A DNA stretch of 64,000 nucleotides from Parabacteroides sp900760525. Lineage in GTDB: Bacteria > Bacteroidota > Bacteroidia > Bacteroidales > Tannerellaceae. The translations under genes and the position numbers were made by a program. This document shows positions 41,424 to 51,489 of this stretch, piece by piece; positions within the stretch are counted from its first letter, which is position 1; the number at the start of each line of letters is the position of its first letter. Under the pieces are notes generated by a model. That model had not been told where the DNA came from. It saw nothing but the letters and a program-made list of their open reading frames with translations, and ran no database searches. The DNA lies in the NCBI RefSeq assembly GCF_049860805.1, contig NZ_CP187555.1, positions 3,100,001 through 3,164,000 on the forward strand, written 5' to 3'.

Positions 41424-44084
41424 CTACTCTTTTTCGCCAAACTCCGACTGCTGCCGTTCCACCTCTTTCAGCTTCAAGGTGTTCAGTTCCTTGCGCAGAC
41501 GTTCCACTTCCCGCTCGGCATCCGTTTTGGAGGCGGTGTTCTGTCCGGCGGAGACGCTGGCAAGCGGGATGCGGGCGGCATCCGCAGCATCATAAACCAA
41601 CGGGAAAGCAGACGGTTTCGATTCGAGTTCCAGCTCACCGCTTATCGGCATTTGCGAACCTTCGAACAAGACGCTCGCCGTGACCCGTATCTTACCCGGT
41701 TTCAAGGTAGACTGAACTAAGACAGGTGCAGTCCCCCACTTTACGGGAGCCGGATTTGCCAATACGCCGGGTCCACCCAACAAACGGCCTTCGCCTTCAA
41801 TGGAGAAGCGGATGTTGTAATTATTCAGCCGTTTGATATTTCCGTTCTTATCCGCAACGGCAGCCACTACCGTCACGAAATCGGAACCATCGGCTTTCAG
41901 GTCCGTACCCTCGTTGTCCACCCACAACAGAATCTTTTCGGGGCGGCGGGCAGGTACGACTTTATGCGTAGCCACGACCTTGCCGTCGATCAGACCTTCG
42001 GCAAGCAGATAGACATCGTCTTGTTTTTGAGCTCTCGAAAGCGCCTTGTCGACCATAAAATCATAGACATCCGGGAAGGTGATAACCGGCGAAGGCATTC
42101 CCGGGCGGTTCTTGTCTTTCTTATACGTATAGGTCTTTCCCCCTTTATTAAACGTGAGGCGGACCTCGTCGCAATTGGAATAGACCGTCACATCCTTACC
42201 GGAGAAGGGTGTCATTTCATGCGCGATATACACCATCGGCCCGCTGCCGGCAAGTTGTGCGTCCTTCACTGCCGGACGTTGTGCCATAAACATATAATAC
42301 GAATATTTCGGCTGGCGGAAAACGTCCATTAAACCTCCGTAGAACGGATCGGGATGGTAGCCGCGCTGGTGGTCGAATGAATGCCAGAGGCAACCGCCGA
42401 CATGTTGCGGAGACTGTTTATAAAGGATATCGTAGTTAGTCACCGGATAAGAAGGGCTTGCATAATGCCGGGCCTGTACGCGCATCGGTTCTTCACCCCA
42501 GTTACGGGCTACACGGCTCGGCGAATTGTGCGAACTCCAGTCATCCACATTGTCGCCCCACTCACGGGTGAAATAGGTCTTCGTCGGATCGATCTCTTTC
42601 GAAGCATCCTGCATATTGGAGGGATGGGCAAAATAGACCGGGAAATTCTCATGTCCGCGTGCTTCGCTGTCACTCCCGCTGTAACAGTAGGGATAGGGGT
42701 ACTCGGCATCCACGATATCACGGGTGTTCTTGGCAAAATCCGCCGGATACCAGGTCTCGTTCAGGATCGGTTCCCACAGCCAGACAGAGGGATGATTGCG
42801 GTCGCGGCGCACGACATTGCGGATATCGCTATACACGCGCTGCGCAAATTCGGGCGCATCATTCCAGAACTGCCAGCCGGGCGTATTGACGATCACGAAC
42901 AAGCCCAACTCGTCGCAGGCATCCATAAAGGCCGGGTCCTGCGGACAGTGGGCGTTACGGATAATCTCCATCCCGGCCTCCTTCAGCTTCTTGGCATCCC
43001 GCCAATGGATGCTGTTAGCGACCGCGTTTCCGACGACAGCAAAATCCTGGTGGCGGTTCGCACCGATCAGCGGCTTTTCATACGGTTTGCCGTTCAGGTA
43101 AAAGCCGTCTTTTCCCTTAAACTCAATGCTGCGGATTCCGACGCGGCGACGATAACCGTCGATCACATTTCCGTCTTTATCGAGCACCCGCACCAGCAGG
43201 TTGTACAAAGTCGGCGTCGAAGGCGTCCAGAGCATCGGCTGCTCGACCGTCATCCGGTCGGAAACGGTAGTAGTCTTCCCCGCCTTCACCTGGATCTTGT
43301 CACTCAGGCGGGCGACTTCCATGCCGTCCGGCTGTAACAACGTATATTCCACCTGGCCGGAAAAAGACTTCTTCGCTGCATTGCGTACCTGTATTTTTAA
43401 CTGTACCTCCGCCAGCGCATCCGAGATCTTCCCGAAAGCGACAAACAAGCCGCCTCCTGCCACCTCGTTTTCATAATTGGGATCGGTGATGAACACCTGG
43501 TTATGGGCGATCAGCCAGCAGTCCCGGTAAATACCGCCGAAATAGGTATAATCCAGCACATCCTGCGCCTTTCCGGGAGGGTAGGAAGGATCGTCGCTGT
43601 TATCGGCCCAGACGGCAATCACATTGTCGGCGTTCCAGTCCAACGCATCCGTCACATCGACGATAACAGGCAGGTAGCCACCGAAATGCTCCGTCAACAG
43701 TTTGCCGTTCACGAACACCTTGCTTTTCCCCATTATGGCCTCGAAATGCAGGAAAAGTTTCTTCCCTTTCAGTGCGACATCGGGCGTAAAGTGCTTGCGA
43801 TACCAGACTTCGCCCTGGTAATTGATGCAACCGCTCGCCTCGGTCGGCAGATACTCGATGCCGTTCGGCAAAGAGACGACCGTCCAGTCTTTATCATTAA
43901 ACTCTTTCGTTTCCGCACCATCGGCAGCGCCTTTATAAAAGCGCCAAGCCGGGTTCATCGAAAACACTTCACGCCCGCTATTGTCCAGCCGGAAGAATCC
44001 TGCTGTCGAAAACTCAGGCTGATGGGCCGCCCACAAAGAGAGGCTAAGCCATATAAACACGAAACTGAATATAATTTTCTTCAT
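41424..44084 (-). CDS. Glycoside hydrolase family 2 protein, beta-galactosidase-like
   Basis: 886 residues with Sec signal (FSFVFIWLSLSLWAA). GH2 order: sugar-binding jellyroll (YRKHFTPDVALKGKKLFLHFEAIMGKSKVFVNGK), immunoglobulin-like domain, TIM barrel with IRNAHCPQDPAFMDACDELGLFVI, acid/base Glu in LWEPILNETW near 441 and nucleophile in YFTREWGDN near 508. Two further beta domains follow, and the tail is a coiled coil (EREVERLRKELNTLKLKEVERQQ). Periplasmic exo-enzyme; galactosidase is likelier than glucuronidase or mannosidase from context only. Starts 95 bases after the GH20 stop. Confidence 0.87.
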   Translation of the reverse strand: MKKIIFSFVFIWLSLSLWAAHQPEFSTAGFFRLDNSGREVFSMNPAWRFYKGAADGAETKEFNDKDWTVVSLPNGIEYLPTEASGCINYQGEVWYRKHFTPDVALKGKKLFLHFEAIMGKSKVFVNGKLLTEHFGGYLPVIVDVTDALDWNADNVIAVWADNSDDPSYPPGKAQDVLDYTYFGGIYRDCWLIAHNQVFITDPNYENEVAGGGLFVAFGKISDALAEVQLKIQVRNAAKKSFSGQVEYTLLQPDGMEVARLSDKIQVKAGKTTTVSDRMTVEQPMLWTPSTPTLYNLLVRVLDKDGNVIDGYRRRVGIRSIEFKGKDGFYLNGKPYEKPLIGANRHQDFAVVGNAVANSIHWRDAKKLKEAGMEIIRNAHCPQDPAFMDACDELGLFVIVNTPGWQFWNDAPEFAQRVYSDIRNVVRRDRNHPSVWLWEPILNETWYPADFAKNTRDIVDAEYPYPYCYSGSDSEARGHENFPVYFAHPSNMQDASKEIDPTKTYFTREWGDNVDDWSSHNSPSRVARNWGEEPMRVQARHYASPSYPVTNYDILYKQSPQHVGGCLWHSFDHQRGYHPDPFYGGLMDVFRQPKYSYYMFMAQRPAVKDAQLAGSGPMVYIAHEMTPFSGKDVTVYSNCDEVRLTFNKGGKTYTYKKDKNRPGMPSPVITFPDVYDFMVDKALSRAQKQDDVYLLAEGLIDGKVVATHKVVPARRPEKILLWVDNEGTDLKADGSDFVTVVAAVADKNGNIKRLNNYNIRFSIEGEGRLLGGPGVLANPAPVKWGTAPVLVQSTLKPGKIRVTASVLFEGSQMPISGELELESKPSAFPLVYDAADAARIPLASVSAGQNTASKTDAEREVERLRKELNTLKLKEVERQQSEFGEKE

Positions 44085-44179
44085 AACATGAATATTTATA
44101 ATTTCTCATTAAACGGATCATCCGTTTTCGTCGTAGTACTTCAATGAGGCCAAAATATTTTTTTGGTCATTCTGTACGA

Positions 44180-46231
44180 CTATTTCATCCACGCGCGTAC
44201 TTTCTTCACCATCGGAATCTCGTAATAATACCACCAGTCACTATTGTTCGTTTTCGATGCCAAATGATTATGATGGTTCAGGTCGGAGATGAAGCCTTCG
44301 GGCTGCTCCATGAAACGGGTTTCGGAATAGACCGATTCCAGGTCAGAGCGCATGACTTCGAAATAATCGCATACCTCTGCGACCTTCTCCAAAGCCGCTT
44401 TCCGGGCTGCATCGTCCTTTGCCGTGTCATAAGCGTTCAACGTCAGGATCAGGCGTACCGGATAGTTTTGCAGGTTATTCGTTTGCTCGTAGACCTGCAA
44501 CGCATAGCGGTTGCGCAACGCCTCTGCCTCCGCCGTCCGGATTCCTTCGGCAATCTTCTCATAGCGGCCGGCTTCGATCTTTGCCTGCGCAATTTTATCT
44601 TTATACAGTTCGCTCCATGCACCCGGATTCGCCTTGTCGGGCAACCCGATCAGGGTAAAGCCGGACGTGCCCCAAGCCGGATTGCGGTGACCGGAAGTCA
44701 CCAATGCGCTATCGAAGAAAAAGATCGCCTTTTCCAGTTCGTCGAGAAATTCCATCCGGTTATCCTCCGGGCGGAAACCGTATTCGCGCTGTGCATGTAC
44801 TTTCTTAAAAGTCGCGATATCCCGTGCCGACGGATTCCAGCCGAACTCCCCTTGCGCAATGAGACCTCGCCAAACCGTTTCCATGTGCGGCGAGCCATCG
44901 TCCCAGGCTGTCGCCAATATTCCCTCCAGATGATTGTCGGAAACCAACTGGCTGAATCCTTTCACATATTCCGAACGGGTATTCCGACGCGGCAAGAAAG
45001 GCGAGTCGCCGGCAGAAGCAGCCGTCGCTCCCATCACCTTCAGTCCCTTATCATGATACCATTTCAAAAGGCGGCGATGGGCAGGCGTCGTCGCATCTTC
45101 ATATTTCCAGCGCATATACACGCATTCTTTCGGGAAAAGATCGATCGCCTTATCCAGCTTATCGGTATTCCAGACTTTCGCCACTTCCTCTTCGGTTTTA
45201 TCGCTTAACGCCAGTTCCCAGATCCCGGCATATTTCAACGGCATATCATCCCAGAAGATCGGAATGCGCCCATGTTCGACTGCGAACCGACAGACTTTCT
45301 TCAACCAGATCATCTGCAATTCGAAAGCCGTCTTGCCGGTCGCCTTGCAACGTTCGTCGATACCGATTGCCGTGATCTCATCGCCTCCGACATGCAGGTA
45401 TTTGCCGTACGGCATCGCTTCGATCGCATCTAAGTAGAGGTCGAACTGCACCTCGTAGGTACGCGGATCGGACGGACAGAACTCCCAGTCGCTCGCCGGA
45501 TTCTCGCGCAATTCCCAGTGATGCTTCAGGATAAAACCGGCATGGCCGAGTCCCTGCACAAGCGGGCTGATCTCCACATTCCGTTCCTTCGCATACCGGC
45601 AGAGCGCCTGCATCTCCTGCTTGCTGATCGCATTCGGAGCACCTATTTCCGGACGGCGGGTGAAACGGAGCTTGTCTTCCAGTTCCCAGATAACCGCATT
45701 CACCTTATAGCGCGCCAACCGATCGACCATCCGATAGTAATAGTCCATCCGATCCAGATGATGCTTCGTGTCGAGATGAACAGCGCGGTAGGCAATGGCC
45801 GGATAATCGGTGATCTTCATCTGCGGGATCTCCCGCCCGAAATCGCGGCTGTCTTCCAACAACTGTTCCAACGTCTGGCAACCGTAAAAGAGTCCGGCTT
45901 CCGTACGGGCCGTCACCGTCACCCCTTTATTATTCACTTCCAGGACATATCCTTCAGGCGAATCGGGCACGTGCTGTCCGGACAGTTGCAGGAACAATCC
46001 TTTTCCCGCACGTCCGGCACGGGGAAGGACATCCGTCAACGCTCCCAATACGGGAACAGGTGTGCCGGGTGCGGCCGAGACAAACTTCAAATCCGAATAT
46101 AGAATTCCTTTCCCCGGAAGCACCTCGACCGATTGGGGTTGGGGCAACAGCCGGAACGCCTTATCCAAGCTACGGGCATGGAGACTGCTTGCCGCAAGCA
46201 ACAGACTGATCACAAATAGCTGTATTTTCAT
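44180..46231 (-). CDS. Glycoside hydrolase family 20 beta-N-acetylhexosaminidase
   Basis: 683 residues from ATG 46231 (MKIQLFVISLLLAASSLHA, a Sec signal); the longer frame adds 14. N-terminal GH20b-type domain (FRLLPQPQSVEVLPG), then the TIM barrel with YRAVHLDTKHHLDRM, NAVIWELEDKLRF, VQGLGHAGFILKH and the catalytic Asp-Glu in LHVGGDEITAI near 280. This releases terminal GlcNAc or GalNAc by substrate-assisted catalysis. The first enzyme gene after susD. The released amino sugar would feed the nag genes at 59-64 kb. Confidence 0.92.
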   Translation of the reverse strand: MKIQLFVISLLLAASSLHARSLDKAFRLLPQPQSVEVLPGKGILYSDLKFVSAAPGTPVPVLGALTDVLPRAGRAGKGLFLQLSGQHVPDSPEGYVLEVNNKGVTVTARTEAGLFYGCQTLEQLLEDSRDFGREIPQMKITDYPAIAYRAVHLDTKHHLDRMDYYYRMVDRLARYKVNAVIWELEDKLRFTRRPEIGAPNAISKQEMQALCRYAKERNVEISPLVQGLGHAGFILKHHWELRENPASDWEFCPSDPRTYEVQFDLYLDAIEAMPYGKYLHVGGDEITAIGIDERCKATGKTAFELQMIWLKKVCRFAVEHGRIPIFWDDMPLKYAGIWELALSDKTEEEVAKVWNTDKLDKAIDLFPKECVYMRWKYEDATTPAHRRLLKWYHDKGLKVMGATAASAGDSPFLPRRNTRSEYVKGFSQLVSDNHLEGILATAWDDGSPHMETVWRGLIAQGEFGWNPSARDIATFKKVHAQREYGFRPEDNRMEFLDELEKAIFFFDSALVTSGHRNPAWGTSGFTLIGLPDKANPGAWSELYKDKIAQAKIEAGRYEKIAEGIRTAEAEALRNRYALQVYEQTNNLQNYPVRLILTLNAYDTAKDDAARKAALEKVAEVCDYFEVMRSDLESVYSETRFMEQPEGFISDLNHHNHLASKTNNSDWWYYYEIPMVKKVRAWMK

Positions 46232-46369
46232 GATATACATATTTTTTCCAAAGATACATTTACAAGGGAACAAGACCTAACGAATCGATAAGAAAAGGGC
46301 CGGCCATGATACGTTAGACACCATTACAGCCGACCCATAAAGATAATACCTATTAAAAAATACCTCTAA

Positions 46370-47926
46370 TTACCAACCTTCGTTCGGTGTACACAACGGA
46401 TTTGCCGAGATTTCCTTCGCCGGTATCGGATAATAGTAATAACGGTTCGTATCGCCGACTTTTCCGGTATTCAGCTGTTTGTAACGGTTCTCATTACAAG
46501 TCTGCATACGGGTTTCCAACAACCCCCACCGGCGCAAGTCGTAGAAACGTTCTCCTTCGACAAAGAACTCCACGGCACGCTGATGTTCGAGATCTTCGAA
46601 AATTCCGTCATAGGTCTGCGGGCCACTATACGGATTCAGGTTCGCACGTTCGCGGATCTGATTCAGGTAACCGATCGCTTTCGCCAGATCCTGTTTGCCG
46701 GTACTGCGCAGGTACGATTCAGAAAGCAAAAGAAGGACGTCGGCATAACGGATTGCACGCTCGTTGATGACTGACATAGGAGGATCGGCTTCCGATTCAG
46801 CCGTATTCCAGTTTTGATATTTCAAAATCCAATACGTATTCCATTTTTCTTCATTAAAGATTTGGCGGAAAGGCTTCAGATAATACATGCAACCGTCATA
46901 ATCCCATGCTACAGACGAGCGGGCACGATAATCATAATTGCCATCCTTATCCTTTTCTTTCAGGAAGATATTCATCATCTGCTGGGTAGGATTGGCCTCG
47001 TACCAGCCACTGGCCTCAGGAGCTGCATATTCTTTCGGACGAGTGTTCGTCTGAGTAGAGTTGATATTTTCACCGTCTCCCCAGATATCGGTACCGCCGA
47101 CCGGTTCCATCAGTAATTCGAAAATGCTTTCGACGTTGTTCTCATGCGTATCGTCAAAGTTCCATGAGAAATCTTCGACCAGGCGATAAGTATAAGGAGA
47201 CTGCGTCAGAGGTTCCAACACATCGATCGCCTTATCGAAATCTTCTTCATACACATATATCTTGCCTAAGACAGCATAAGCAGCACCTTTGGTAGGTTTG
47301 CCGATAACATCATTCGTCACCGGCAGCAAAGAAGCAGCCGTAATCAGGTCCTGTTCGGCCTGCGCCCAGATCTCGGCCTGTGAAGATTTTTCCAACGGGA
47401 AAGTAGACGGAGACTGTGAAGCAGTCAGGCGCAAAGGCGCGTCCTTAAACTCCTTACCCAACTGGAACAGATAAAATCCACGTATAAACAGACATTCGCC
47501 TTTCACTTTATTGATAAATTCTTCGGAAAAATCTCCTTGTTTTTCTTCCAGCTTCTGCATGATCGAGTTCGTCCGGTACAAAGCATTATAGAACTGGTAG
47601 AACATTCCCTGCGACAGTGTGTTGCCATTCGTATTGGTGAAATAGCAGGCTTGGAAAACTTCAGTGATATCATTCCTGAACTCCACTTCGTCGGCACGCG
47701 CAATACGCATCATGACTCCGCGAGTTCCATAATATCCGCCGTTCAGCGCATTCTTCAAAGGAGTATAGCAAGAGGTCAAAGCTAACTCGAAATCAGCTTC
47801 GTTCTTCCAGAAAGTATCTTCCGTCGCCTTGTTCGGATTTATTTGTTCCAATTGGGCGTCACATGATGTGCACAAGCCGACAACAGCCATTGCACAAAAT
47901 ATAAAATATAGATATATTCGTTTCAT
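46370..47926 (-). CDS. RagB/SusD family nutrient-binding lipoprotein
   Basis: 518 residues with lipoprotein signal (CAMAVVGLCTSC). The surface glycan-binding partner lid of SusC. SusD hallmarks: QLEQINPNKATEDTFWKNEADFELALTSCY at the N-terminus, helical TPR-like core (KGECLFIRGFYLFQLGKEF, AAYAVLGKIYVYEEDFDKAI), and the late YADVLLLLSESYLRSTGKQDLAKAIGYLNQIRERA plus VEFFVEGERFYDLRRWG. Encoded 13 bases after susC. Ligand specificity not readable. Confidence 0.95.
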   Translation of the reverse strand: MKRIYLYFIFCAMAVVGLCTSCDAQLEQINPNKATEDTFWKNEADFELALTSCYTPLKNALNGGYYGTRGVMMRIARADEVEFRNDITEVFQACYFTNTNGNTLSQGMFYQFYNALYRTNSIMQKLEEKQGDFSEEFINKVKGECLFIRGFYLFQLGKEFKDAPLRLTASQSPSTFPLEKSSQAEIWAQAEQDLITAASLLPVTNDVIGKPTKGAAYAVLGKIYVYEEDFDKAIDVLEPLTQSPYTYRLVEDFSWNFDDTHENNVESIFELLMEPVGGTDIWGDGENINSTQTNTRPKEYAAPEASGWYEANPTQQMMNIFLKEKDKDGNYDYRARSSVAWDYDGCMYYLKPFRQIFNEEKWNTYWILKYQNWNTAESEADPPMSVINERAIRYADVLLLLSESYLRSTGKQDLAKAIGYLNQIRERANLNPYSGPQTYDGIFEDLEHQRAVEFFVEGERFYDLRRWGLLETRMQTCNENRYKQLNTGKVGDTNRYYYYPIPAKEISANPLCTPNEGW

Positions 47927-47939
47927 ATAATTGCTTTAT

Positions 47940-50900
47940 TTAAAATGTTACGTTCAAACCCAACATAAATGTACGGTTGGAGGGATATATAAATTCGTCG
48001 AAACCACGGGAATATACATTTGAAGAGTTTACGTCCGGCGTATAACCCGAATAAGAAGTAATCGTAAAGAGGTTTTCTGCATTGACATACACGCGGGCTT
48101 TCTGAACAAAGCCGTGGAACCAGGCTACAGGCAACGTATAACCTACTTGCAGGTTTCTCAGACGGAAATAAGAGCCGTTTTCCAGGTAACGATCGGATTC
48201 GGAACGGGCGTTCCGGTTCGGGTCGGTCCAGATCAGACGGGGCTGGGACGCGTTATGATTTTCCGGTGTCCAATAGTCTAAAGTGCTCGCCAGATAATTC
48301 GTGCCACGCGTGACATCCGTCAATTCCAACCGGGTCGCATTATAAATTTTATTACCGGCAACTCCCTGGAACCCGATGGAGAAGTCCACATTCTTATAAG
48401 TAATGTTACCATTGATCGAATAGGTAAATTTCGGGAACGGACTACCGCTATACACACGGTCATCGTCATTGATCGTACCATCGTTGTTCGTATCTTTGAA
48501 ACGGATATCGCCCGGTTCAGCACTCGGCTGAATCAAGACACCGTCCTTCTGGTAAGCCTGTACTTCCTCCGTGCTGTTGAAATAACCGTCGGTCGGGATC
48601 AGCCAGAAACCACCGATAGGATAACCGGCTAATGTTCTACTTGTGTACGTTCCGTTATGAATCGTACCGCTTTCAATCGGTTGCATCCCTTCTCCCAAGG
48701 CAATCACTTCGTTCTTATTATAAGTTCCTAAGAAACTTACGCCATAAGACAAATCTTTATTCAGCGATTCATTCCATCCGATATTAAATTCAAAACCCTG
48801 GTTCCGGATCTTACCGGCATTCTGGATCGGATCATTCGCACCACCGGACGATATAGGAATCGGGACATTCAACAAAATGTCTTTCGTATTCTTCACATAC
48901 CAGTCGGCAGTCAACGTCAAACGATTGCGCAAAGCCATGAAGTCGATACCGACATTCGTCATTGCAGTTTCCTCCCATTTGATATCCGGGTTGGCAAACG
49001 TTTTCGGGAAAGCACCCTGTATCAATCCGCTCTTTCCATCCGGGTAGTTAATACCAGTTGTCACGACTGATACATATTGGTAATTGTCTATTTCCTGATT
49101 ACCCAGCACACCATAACCACCTCTCAGTTTCAACTGGTCCAGCCAAGACACGCTATTCTTCACAAAATCTTCCTCCGCGATATTCCATCCGGCAGAGAAC
49201 GACGGGAAATTACCATACCGATTGTTAGATCCGAACTTGGAAGAACCGTCACGACGGATAGTAGCCGTCAACAGATAGCGGTTCTTGTAAGAATAGAACG
49301 CACGGCCTAAGATTGAAGTCAACACGCTACGGTTTGAATTGCCGCTTACAGCCAATCCTTGGGCGGCAGCATCTATCTCCTTGATTCCGGTAGGCATGCC
49401 TTGTCCTGATCCCTGCATATAACGATACCGGGAATCCTGGTAAGTATAACCGGCAAGAACCGATATTTTGTGATCACCGAAAGTACGATCGAAAGTCAAC
49501 AAGTTTTCAACCAGCACGTTGCGAGTCCGGGTCTGCTGTTCCGTCACCTGCGTGATATCGTTTTTATTCAATCCGTAATCATACAAGCCCAGATAGCTGT
49601 TGTAACGGTAGAACTGGAAATCGGGAGTCAAATTCAATTTATATTTCAAACCCTTCATAAACTCAACGGAAACATAAGCATTGGCATAAATTTTCACGTT
49701 TTCGCTATAACGGTTCATCAGATTATCATCCACCATGCCTAACGGGTTATAGAGGTTTACGACGTCGCCATACAGAGCGCCATAACCGCCTGTCTGGTTC
49801 GCGTCATATTGTTCAAGTGTCGGAATCGCTTGTATCGTATGGCCGACATATCCTCCGCGAACTTCCGAAAGCAGCGGTTTATCCTGGTTATAAGTCAGGA
49901 CGATATTCGTTCCTGCCGAGAAAATACCTTTCTTGAAGTCCTGCTTGCTCTGCAACGTGTAACGCTGGTAATTCGTTCCCTTCATCACACCGTCCTGGTT
50001 CGTATAGCCCACACTATTATAATAGGTAGAATATTTTCCACCGCCTTTCACCGACAAGTTATAATTCTGCATCAAGGCCGGGCTGAACATCAGGCTCTGC
50101 CAATCATTGTCCGGCTTGGAAGCCAAATCCGTCGCCATTTCGAGCGGGTTCATTCCTGCCGCTTTTCTGGAAACAGTCGTCACTTCCGCCCATCCGGCAG
50201 CATCCAACAAATCCAAATATTTGGATGGCGAGCTGACTCCGACATTGGCCGAAAGGTCGATGATCGGTTTCCCCTCGGTATTGCTACCCTCTTTCGTCGT
50301 CACGATGATGACACCGTTGGCAGCACGTGAACCGTAGATAGCGGACGAAGAAGCATCTTTCAACACGTCGATACTGGCGATATCGTTCGGGTTGATATGA
50401 TCGATTCCACTCATATACATACCGTCCACGATATACAAAGGAGACGAGTTGTTCAACGTTCCGATACCACGGACCATGACACGGGTACTACCGCCCGGCG
50501 CACCTCCCTGCGAAACGATATCCACACCGGCAATCTTACCTTGCAAGGCCTGCCCGATAGTCGTGTTGCTCTGCGTATTCAAATCGTCCGTGCTGACATT
50601 GGCTACGGAACCGGTCAAGTCCGCCTTTTTCTGCGTACCATACCCGATCACGACAACTTCGTCCAGCGTTTTCGTATCTTCCAATAATACGACATTGATT
50701 GTTTTCTGGTTACCGACAACGATCTCTTTTGACAAGTAACCAATATAAGAAATATTCAAAACCGATTTAGGATCAGCCTCGATAGAGAAGTTACCATCTA
50801 TATCGGTAACCGTACCATTTGTAGTGCCTTTCACCACCACATTCGCCCCAATGATCGCTTCGCCGTTATTATCGACGATCCGGCCTGTCACTGTTTGTGT

Positions 50901-51299
50901 TTGTTGTTTAACGGCAGCGATCGCATCCCGGCTCTTAGAGGATAGGATAATGTGAGTTCCTTCCATTTCATATTCGATCCCCTCATTTTTAAACAGGTTA
51001 TCCAATACCTCGGAAACAGGCTTCGTTTTTGCTTTCACCGAAACCTTCCGGTTAACATTTACCTGGTTATTATAGATAAACAAGTAATCTGTCTGACTTT
51101 CAATCTCATTCAGAATCTTTTCCAACTGAGTATTGTTCTTGTTAATACTAACCCGGGCGTTCTGTGAATGCGAATTTTCAGCATACGAACAGAATACACA
51201 GGCTCCCAATAGGAATGTGGATATTCGCATAGTTCTCAAGATTTTTTTACCTGACGGGGTTTTCGGATAATATCCTCCCGACAAAAAGTTTTTTTTCAT
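47940..51299 (-). CDS. SusC/RagA family TonB-linked outer-membrane transporter with STN domain
   Basis: 1,119 residues from ATG 51299; ten more in the longest frame. After the signal comes an STN domain (LEKILNEIESQTDYLFIYNNQ, residues about 55-115), used for talking to FecR, then a carboxypeptidase-like domain (GRIVDNNGEAIIGANVVVKGT), the TonB box-like TLDEVVVIGYGTQKKADLTGSV, the plug (YIVDGMYMSG, VLKDASSSAIYGSRAANGVIIVTTK) and a 22-strand barrel ending in FMLGLNVTF. Imports oligosaccharides using TonB energy. The STN domain implies control through the adjacent FecR anti-sigma factor. Confidence 0.96.
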   Translation of the reverse strand: MKKNFLSGGYYPKTPSGKKILRTMRISTFLLGACVFCSYAENSHSQNARVSINKNNTQLEKILNEIESQTDYLFIYNNQVNVNRKVSVKAKTKPVSEVLDNLFKNEGIEYEMEGTHIILSSKSRDAIAAVKQQTQTVTGRIVDNNGEAIIGANVVVKGTTNGTVTDIDGNFSIEADPKSVLNISYIGYLSKEIVVGNQKTINVVLLEDTKTLDEVVVIGYGTQKKADLTGSVANVSTDDLNTQSNTTIGQALQGKIAGVDIVSQGGAPGGSTRVMVRGIGTLNNSSPLYIVDGMYMSGIDHINPNDIASIDVLKDASSSAIYGSRAANGVIIVTTKEGSNTEGKPIIDLSANVGVSSPSKYLDLLDAAGWAEVTTVSRKAAGMNPLEMATDLASKPDNDWQSLMFSPALMQNYNLSVKGGGKYSTYYNSVGYTNQDGVMKGTNYQRYTLQSKQDFKKGIFSAGTNIVLTYNQDKPLLSEVRGGYVGHTIQAIPTLEQYDANQTGGYGALYGDVVNLYNPLGMVDDNLMNRYSENVKIYANAYVSVEFMKGLKYKLNLTPDFQFYRYNSYLGLYDYGLNKNDITQVTEQQTRTRNVLVENLLTFDRTFGDHKISVLAGYTYQDSRYRYMQGSGQGMPTGIKEIDAAAQGLAVSGNSNRSVLTSILGRAFYSYKNRYLLTATIRRDGSSKFGSNNRYGNFPSFSAGWNIAEEDFVKNSVSWLDQLKLRGGYGVLGNQEIDNYQYVSVVTTGINYPDGKSGLIQGAFPKTFANPDIKWEETAMTNVGIDFMALRNRLTLTADWYVKNTKDILLNVPIPISSGGANDPIQNAGKIRNQGFEFNIGWNESLNKDLSYGVSFLGTYNKNEVIALGEGMQPIESGTIHNGTYTSRTLAGYPIGGFWLIPTDGYFNSTEEVQAYQKDGVLIQPSAEPGDIRFKDTNNDGTINDDDRVYSGSPFPKFTYSINGNITYKNVDFSIGFQGVAGNKIYNATRLELTDVTRGTNYLASTLDYWTPENHNASQPRLIWTDPNRNARSESDRYLENGSYFRLRNLQVGYTLPVAWFHGFVQKARVYVNAENLFTITSYSGYTPDVNSSNVYSRGFDEFIYPSNRTFMLGLNVTF

Positions 51300-51357
51300 A
51301 CCTTTGTAACTGATTTGAAGTTGATACAATGAATTTTAAAAAAATTGTGTTGATTGG

Positions 51358-51398
51358 AATGCCGGTAAATGCCCCCCAGCGCTTGCCGGCATTTTTCT
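51358..51398 (+). terminator. Hairpin in the susC leader region
   Basis: AATGCCGG (51358-51365) pairs with CCGGCATT (51386-51393), followed by TTT on the plus strand. It lies between fecR and susC, in the untranslated leader of susC on the other strand, so it may instead be an attenuator or an mRNA-stabilising stem. Confidence 0.45.
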
Positions 51399-51489
51399 GT
51401 TATTGACTGTTTGTTTTCATGTCTCTTACTATTTATAAGGTTAATACTAATTATTGTGTTTTTTATTTCTGATCTTTTATCACTTGTGT

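Noticed and set aside
42381..43337. 318-residue plus-strand frame opposite GH2
   Set aside because: Antisense shadow of a GC-rich gene; no recognisable domain.
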